DNA of 64,000 nt from Actinomycetota bacterium (GTDB taxonomy: Bacteria > Actinomycetota > Thermoleophilia > Solirubrobacterales > Solirubrobacteraceae), in the NCBI GenBank assembly GCA_005884115.1, contig VAXW01000002.1, forward strand, positions 410,528 to 474,527, read 5' to 3'. The position numbers and the translations under genes are program-made. The notes beneath the pieces are model-generated. The model was not told where the DNA came from. It saw only the letters and a list, made by a program, of their open reading frames with translations, and ran no database searches. Below, one piece after another: positions 60,937-64,000 of this stretch. How positions within the stretch are numbered: position 1 is the first letter of the stretch; the number at the start of each line of letters is the position of its first letter.

Positions 60937-61836
60937 CTACGCCGCCAGCGAGGCGTGCGGCGACGGGCACTGCGACTCTGAGCGCAGGCTGTCTTCGATG
61001 CGTCTGGCGATCGCGTCGATCGCCTCCGCGCAGCCGCGGATCGCGTCCAGGTCTCCGTCCTCGCCCCAGCCGGCGACGTAGGGGACGGTCGAGCCCGACG
61101 TGTCGAGGCCCACGGAGCCGCAGACGATGTAGGTGACGGTGTCGACGAGCACCTCGGCGCGGCGGCGCCCATGCTCGCGGTAGCCGATGCCGAGCGCGTG
61201 GGCCAGCTCGTGCACGAGCACGCGCACCTGCGCGTTGCCGGGAAGCTTGCCGTTGATCACGATCTCGCGCTTGCTCTGATCGCACCAGCCATCGGCGGGT
61301 GCATCGAGGGGCCTGTGGGCGACGGTGTAGCCGAGCTCCTGGGCAAGACGCTCGAGTGAAGGCAGCAGATGCGCGTGCGTGGCACCGCCGATCGGCTCAC
61401 ACGGCGGCTCGAGCGGGACCTCTTGGGTCCCAGGGAGCAGCTCGGTCTGAGAGACGTCGAAAACCGACACGGCGCGGAACACCATCCGCTTGGGTTGCTC
61501 GCTCTCACGCTCGACGTCACGGCCGGCTTGCTGCGCCTGTCGGTCGCGGACGCTCATCGGAGCGAGGATGCGAATGGCGCGCTCGCCCTTGCGCACGCAG
61601 CGGTTCAGCTGAAGGAACGCCCGAAAGCCAGCGACGTAGCTCGCGTCGGGGCATTGCAGGGCGATCAGCAGCTGGTTGTGAAACGAGTAGCGCGCGAGGC
61701 CGTTGCGCGAGCGCACCTGCACCCAGCGCTCCCATCCCTCAGAGCTGAGCAGCGCACGCGCCGCCCGCCCGAGTCGCTCACGGTCGGCGCGGCGGCGCTC
61801 GGCGCGCTCGGACTCGGTCAGCTTGCGATGCCCCAT
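60937..61836 (-). CDS. ArdC-like antirestriction / ssDNA-binding metalloprotease-type protein
   Basis: 299 residues from ATG 61836 with AAAGGATGG upstream. The N-terminal ArdC-type domain has ARYSFHNQLLIALQCPDASY, AFLQLNRCVRKGERAIRILA and FRAVSVFDVSQTELLP (residues about 45-165). The C-terminal domain holds a zinc-metallopeptidase motif VLVHELAHALGIGYRE (HExxH) with a following EVLVDTVTYIVCGSVG helix. This architecture is typical of ArdC/LtrC-type proteins in plasmids and ICEs, which protect entering single-stranded DNA. The actual protease activity is unproven. Confidence 0.87.
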   Translation of the reverse strand: MGHRKLTESERAERRRADRERLGRAARALLSSEGWERWVQVRSRNGLARYSFHNQLLIALQCPDASYVAGFRAFLQLNRCVRKGERAIRILAPMSVRDRQAQQAGRDVERESEQPKRMVFRAVSVFDVSQTELLPGTQEVPLEPPCEPIGGATHAHLLPSLERLAQELGYTVAHRPLDAPADGWCDQSKREIVINGKLPGNAQVRVLVHELAHALGIGYREHGRRRAEVLVDTVTYIVCGSVGLDTSGSTVPYVAGWGEDGDLDAIRGCAEAIDAIARRIEDSLRSESQCPSPHASLAA

Positions 61837-61875
61837 GGTTCACCATCCTTTGCTTGCTGGCACCGCCCGGTGCGG

Positions 61876-61934
61876 GGCCGCTTCCCCGACCCAGCGCACG
61901 CGCAGCGTGCGATCGTTGGGAGGGGAGTGGGCCC
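61876..61934 (-). promoter_or_regulatory. Leader hairpin upstream of ardC-like gene
   Basis: The outer GGCC...CTTCCCC pairs with GGGGAGTGGGCC; the inner GCACGC-GCA-GCGTGC forms the tip. It shares the tip sequence CGCACGC-GCA-GCGTGCGATC and the CCCC/GGGG base with the hairpin at 63694-63754. It begins about 40 bp before the ardC-like start. Confidence 0.65.
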
Positions 61935-62016
61935 GCCTCAGAGCAGCGGTGCCGCGGGGCCAGCAGGGTCGAGCACTCCCCCCCGCGCTCGGCCCCGTCA
62001 GTGCTTGCCTCACGCC

Positions 62017-63657
62017 CTAGGCTTCCTGCTTCTCGTCCTGCGGCGTCGAGCCGCGGGGCGCCTCGCCCACGGACGCGCTGAGCTCCTCCTCGGGCTTGCG
62101 GTGGGCGCGCGCCTCGCGCTCCAGCGCGCGCTGCAACTGCACGTGAGAGGCGGGCAGCAGCTTCTTGGTGAGCCGCGCGAACGCCTTGCGCGCGACGTCC
62201 TTGCGCGAGCTAGGCAGCACAGAACGCCGGCGCTCGCTCGCGGGCAGCACGAGCTGCTCGGCGTAGTGCTGCGCGGCGAACACGACGAGCGCCCGGCCGT
62301 AGAGCTCACCGGCGCCTTGGGCGCCCTCGACGAAGCGCCACAGCCACGCAACGGCGTCCTGCACCTCGCCGTAGGTGACCTTCGTCTTTCCGGGCCTGCC
62401 GCTCTTCAGCGTCGGCGTCGTCGTCGTGCGGTGCTCTTCGATCACGAGGCGAATGCCGTTCGCGGCGATCGTCGCGACAGTGTGGTCGCGACCGCCGAGA
62501 TAGCCGTGCCCGTCGGGGCCCAGCAGGCCGTAGGCGAAGAAGCGCGCGACATCCAGGTCGGCCGGGTCGACGGTGGCGAGCTTTCCCAGCAGCGCGGTGC
62601 CGAGGTCGAGGTTCGTCCCGTGCGCCCTGGCCGCCAGCTGGCGGACGGTAGCGCGGTGCTCGGCATCGAGCTGCTGCTGCGGAGTGCGCTCGTCCTTGCC
62701 CTGCGCCCGGCGGGCCGTACGCTCAGCCGCTGCGCGCTGCTTCGCGGCGCGCAGCTCCTCGAGCGTGCGCTTGATCGCCTGCTTGGCCAGCTCGCGGTAG
62801 AGAGCGCGGTCGGTGATGATCGGCGTGCCGTGATCGAACTCGAGCAGCACGCCGGCGGCCCGTGCCTGGTCGACTTCCGCCTCGCCGAAGCGGATCGTCG
62901 GTGGGCCATAGGCGTAGCGCTCGATCTGCGCGTGCAGCGCCTCGGCCTCGGCGTAGGCGGCCTCGATCTTCTTACCCAGGCGCAGCTCGGCGATGTCGTG
63001 GGAGCTGAGCGTGGCCAGGTAGGCGCCGAACGCCTTGCAGCCGTTTTCGCGCAGGGCATTGCCGATCACCCAGCCGGGGTTGCTCGTGAACTGCTCGCCG
63101 CTGATCTCAGCGGCGGCGATCGGAGCCACGGCCGCGTCGCAGAGAGCCGGCGACACCTCGGCGATCTTCGTCAGCGTCGCGACCGCGCCCACGGGCAGCT
63201 CGCCGCTGCCGATCAGCTGCTGGGCGGCCTCGGGCAGCTCGAGGATCTTCGCCCTGGCGCCCACGAGCTTGCTGCTCCAGCCGAGCACGCTCGCGGCGCC
63301 GTCGAGGGTGTAGCCCTCCTTGAGCATGTGCGCCACCGCGTGCGCCTCCTCCAGGGGGGAGAGCTGCTTGCGCACGACGTTCTCGGCGGCGCTGTCGGCG
63401 CTAGAGCCCTCCTGCTCGCGCAGGGTGACCTCGACCTCGTTCAGGCCGAGGCTGCGGCACGCCGCGTAGCGGTGATGCCCGGCCACGAGGGTGAAGCGCT
63501 CGCCGTCGGGGCGAACGACGAGCGGGACTATCAGTCCCCGGAGCGCGATCGAGCTGGCGAGCGCATCGACGTGCTCGCGGTCGAGCTCGCGCGCGTTCTG
63601 GCTCAGGTCGATCGCGCTGAGGGCGACGCAATTGGGCGCAGCGGCGACTGTACTCAT
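62017..63657 (-). CDS. ParB/sulfiredoxin-domain protein (plasmid-type partition protein)
   Basis: 546 residues from ATG 63657 with GGAGGTTCTCTC upstream; the longer frame is unlikely. The ParB N-terminal domain: LSQNARELDREHVDALASSI, GLIVPLVVRPDGERFTLVAG, HHRYAACRSLGLNEVEV, and the CTP-binding/NTPase GHHRY box. A helix-turn-helix segment follows: SPLEEAHAVAHMLKEGYTLD with AASVLGWSSKLVGARAKILE. The C-terminal 300 residues (AKQRAAAERTARRAQGK, TKVTYGEVQDAVAWLWRF) are element-specific. No ParA gene is present in the window, so partition may be supplied elsewhere or the protein may be a regulator. Confidence 0.87.
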   Translation of the reverse strand: MSTVAAAPNCVALSAIDLSQNARELDREHVDALASSIALRGLIVPLVVRPDGERFTLVAGHHRYAACRSLGLNEVEVTLREQEGSSADSAAENVVRKQLSPLEEAHAVAHMLKEGYTLDGAASVLGWSSKLVGARAKILELPEAAQQLIGSGELPVGAVATLTKIAEVSPALCDAAVAPIAAAEISGEQFTSNPGWVIGNALRENGCKAFGAYLATLSSHDIAELRLGKKIEAAYAEAEALHAQIERYAYGPPTIRFGEAEVDQARAAGVLLEFDHGTPIITDRALYRELAKQAIKRTLEELRAAKQRAAAERTARRAQGKDERTPQQQLDAEHRATVRQLAARAHGTNLDLGTALLGKLATVDPADLDVARFFAYGLLGPDGHGYLGGRDHTVATIAANGIRLVIEEHRTTTTPTLKSGRPGKTKVTYGEVQDAVAWLWRFVEGAQGAGELYGRALVVFAAQHYAEQLVLPASERRRSVLPSSRKDVARKAFARLTKKLLPASHVQLQRALEREARAHRKPEEELSASVGEAPRGSTPQDEKQEA

Positions 63658-63693
63658 GAGAGAACCTCCATTTGCATGGCCCCGCCCGCTGCG

Positions 63694-63754
63694 GGGCCGA
63701 TCCCCATCTCCCGCGCACGCCGCAGGCGTGCGATCATCGGGATGGGGTCGGCCC
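63694..63754 (-). promoter_or_regulatory. Leader hairpin upstream of parB-like gene
   Basis: GGCCGATCCCCATC pairs with GATGGGGTCGGCC, followed inward by TCCCG/CGGGA and the tip GCACGCC-GCA-GGCGTGC. It starts about 37 bp before ATG 63657. The tip and base resemble those of the hairpin at 61876-61934. Confidence 0.65.
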
Positions 63755-63782
63755 GCGCGGCACTGCCGCCGCGATGATGGGG

Positions 63783-63989
63783 TCACAGTTCGACCTCGCG
63801 CGGGCTGACCCCGAGGGCGCGGGCGATGAGGGCAAGGACGTCCGTGTGAACCCACGGAGTCGGCTCGGTGTGTCCTGCCTCCGGTAGCTGGCCGATGCGG
63901 CGTGCGAGCCAGCTCGTTTCGCCGCTCACGCTCCCGCGCGGGCCTCGCTTCACCCGCCCGCAGCGGATCGCGATCTCACTGACGCTCAC
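63783..63989 (-). CDS. Small hypothetical protein (helix-turn-helix-like)
   Basis: 68 residues from GTG 63989 with GGCGAG just upstream; the frame may extend beyond the window edge. MSVSEIAIRCGRVKRGPRGS, SWLARRIGQLPEAGHTEPTP, VHTDVLALIARALGVSPREV. The SEIAIRCGR and LIARALGVSPREVEL segments resemble a Cro/XRE-type recognition helix pair, possibly the start of a regulator. First gene seen of the minus-strand ssb/ardC/parB series. Confidence 0.45.
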   Translation of the reverse strand: MSVSEIAIRCGRVKRGPRGSVSGETSWLARRIGQLPEAGHTEPTPWVHTDVLALIARALGVSPREVEL

Positions 63990-64000
63990 CTCGCCGCGCG

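Noticed and set aside
61369..63777. Very long plus-strand open frame opposite parB-like and ardC-like genes
   Set aside because: Its translation is typical Arg/Ala/Leu shadow sequence with no domain, while the minus strand encodes clear ParB and ArdC-type motifs.

Overview
The window reads as chromosome of a high-GC actinobacterium-like organism, most plausibly of the Thermoleophilia/Solirubrobacterales type. The grounds are GC-rich sequence with many GTG starts, secreted YVTN/PKD and PQQ-like beta-propeller proteins, YkuD transpeptidase, MpaB-type oxygenase, numerous TetR regulators and CocE-type hydrolases. Taxonomy is inferred from gene style only. No ribosomal RNA, CRISPR array or replication origin was seen.

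Region 1 (1-15 kb): the end of an HD-GYP protein, a secreted beta-propeller/PKD protein, an IS481 transposase stub, a degenerate tRNA-Arg, an SDR, a TfoX-like gene broken by an in-frame amber codon and coupled to a methyltransferase, a decayed serine recombinase beside an intact tRNA-Ser(GGA), an L,D-transpeptidase, a UbiE-like methyltransferase with a membrane partner, a lipoprotein, a STAS / PP2C phosphatase / Clp-N-like signalling operon, a cupin + SnoaL pair, and an MpaB-like oxygenase with its TetR.

Region 2 (15-24.4 kb): a compact catabolic locus. A minus-strand operon of APC permease, glutamine-synthetase-type ligase, aldehyde dehydrogenase and SDR runs away from a divergent FAD oxidoreductase + FGGY kinase pair. 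It is flanked by a class I glutamine amidotransferase-like hydrolase and a FadR-type regulator. The set resembles gamma-glutamylation routes for amines (Puu/Ipu logic) joined to a glycerol-like kinase and dehydrogenase; the substrate is unknown.

Region 3 (24.4-37.3 kb): secreted hydrolases (CocE/NonD, lipase-like, alpha/beta-hydrolase-domain), a PQQ-like propeller, DoxX-like and YbhN-like membrane proteins, and three TetR regulators. Two of these are close paralogues of the QsdR type. Several operator-like palindromes are visible.

Region 4 (37.5-64 kb): an accessory, mosaic region. It begins at a 3' fragment of a tRNA-Met gene whose orientation places an integrated element to the right, running beyond the window. 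A 3' fragment of tRNA-Leu(GAG) lies 2.2 kb further in. The region holds a TIG-repeat secreted protein, a large RHS/YD-repeat protein with a variable C-terminal tail, an asparaginase-like enzyme, orphan membrane proteins, a trypsin-like gene broken by an amber codon, and a tyrosine integrase with a helix-turn-helix excisionase candidate. It also holds fused relics of conjugation genes (Replic_Relax and TraG-like), a frameshifted secreted protein, and a minus-strand ssb / ardC-like / parB-like series in which each gene is preceded by a long GC-rich hairpin. The overall picture is a decaying integrative element with several retained DNA-processing genes.
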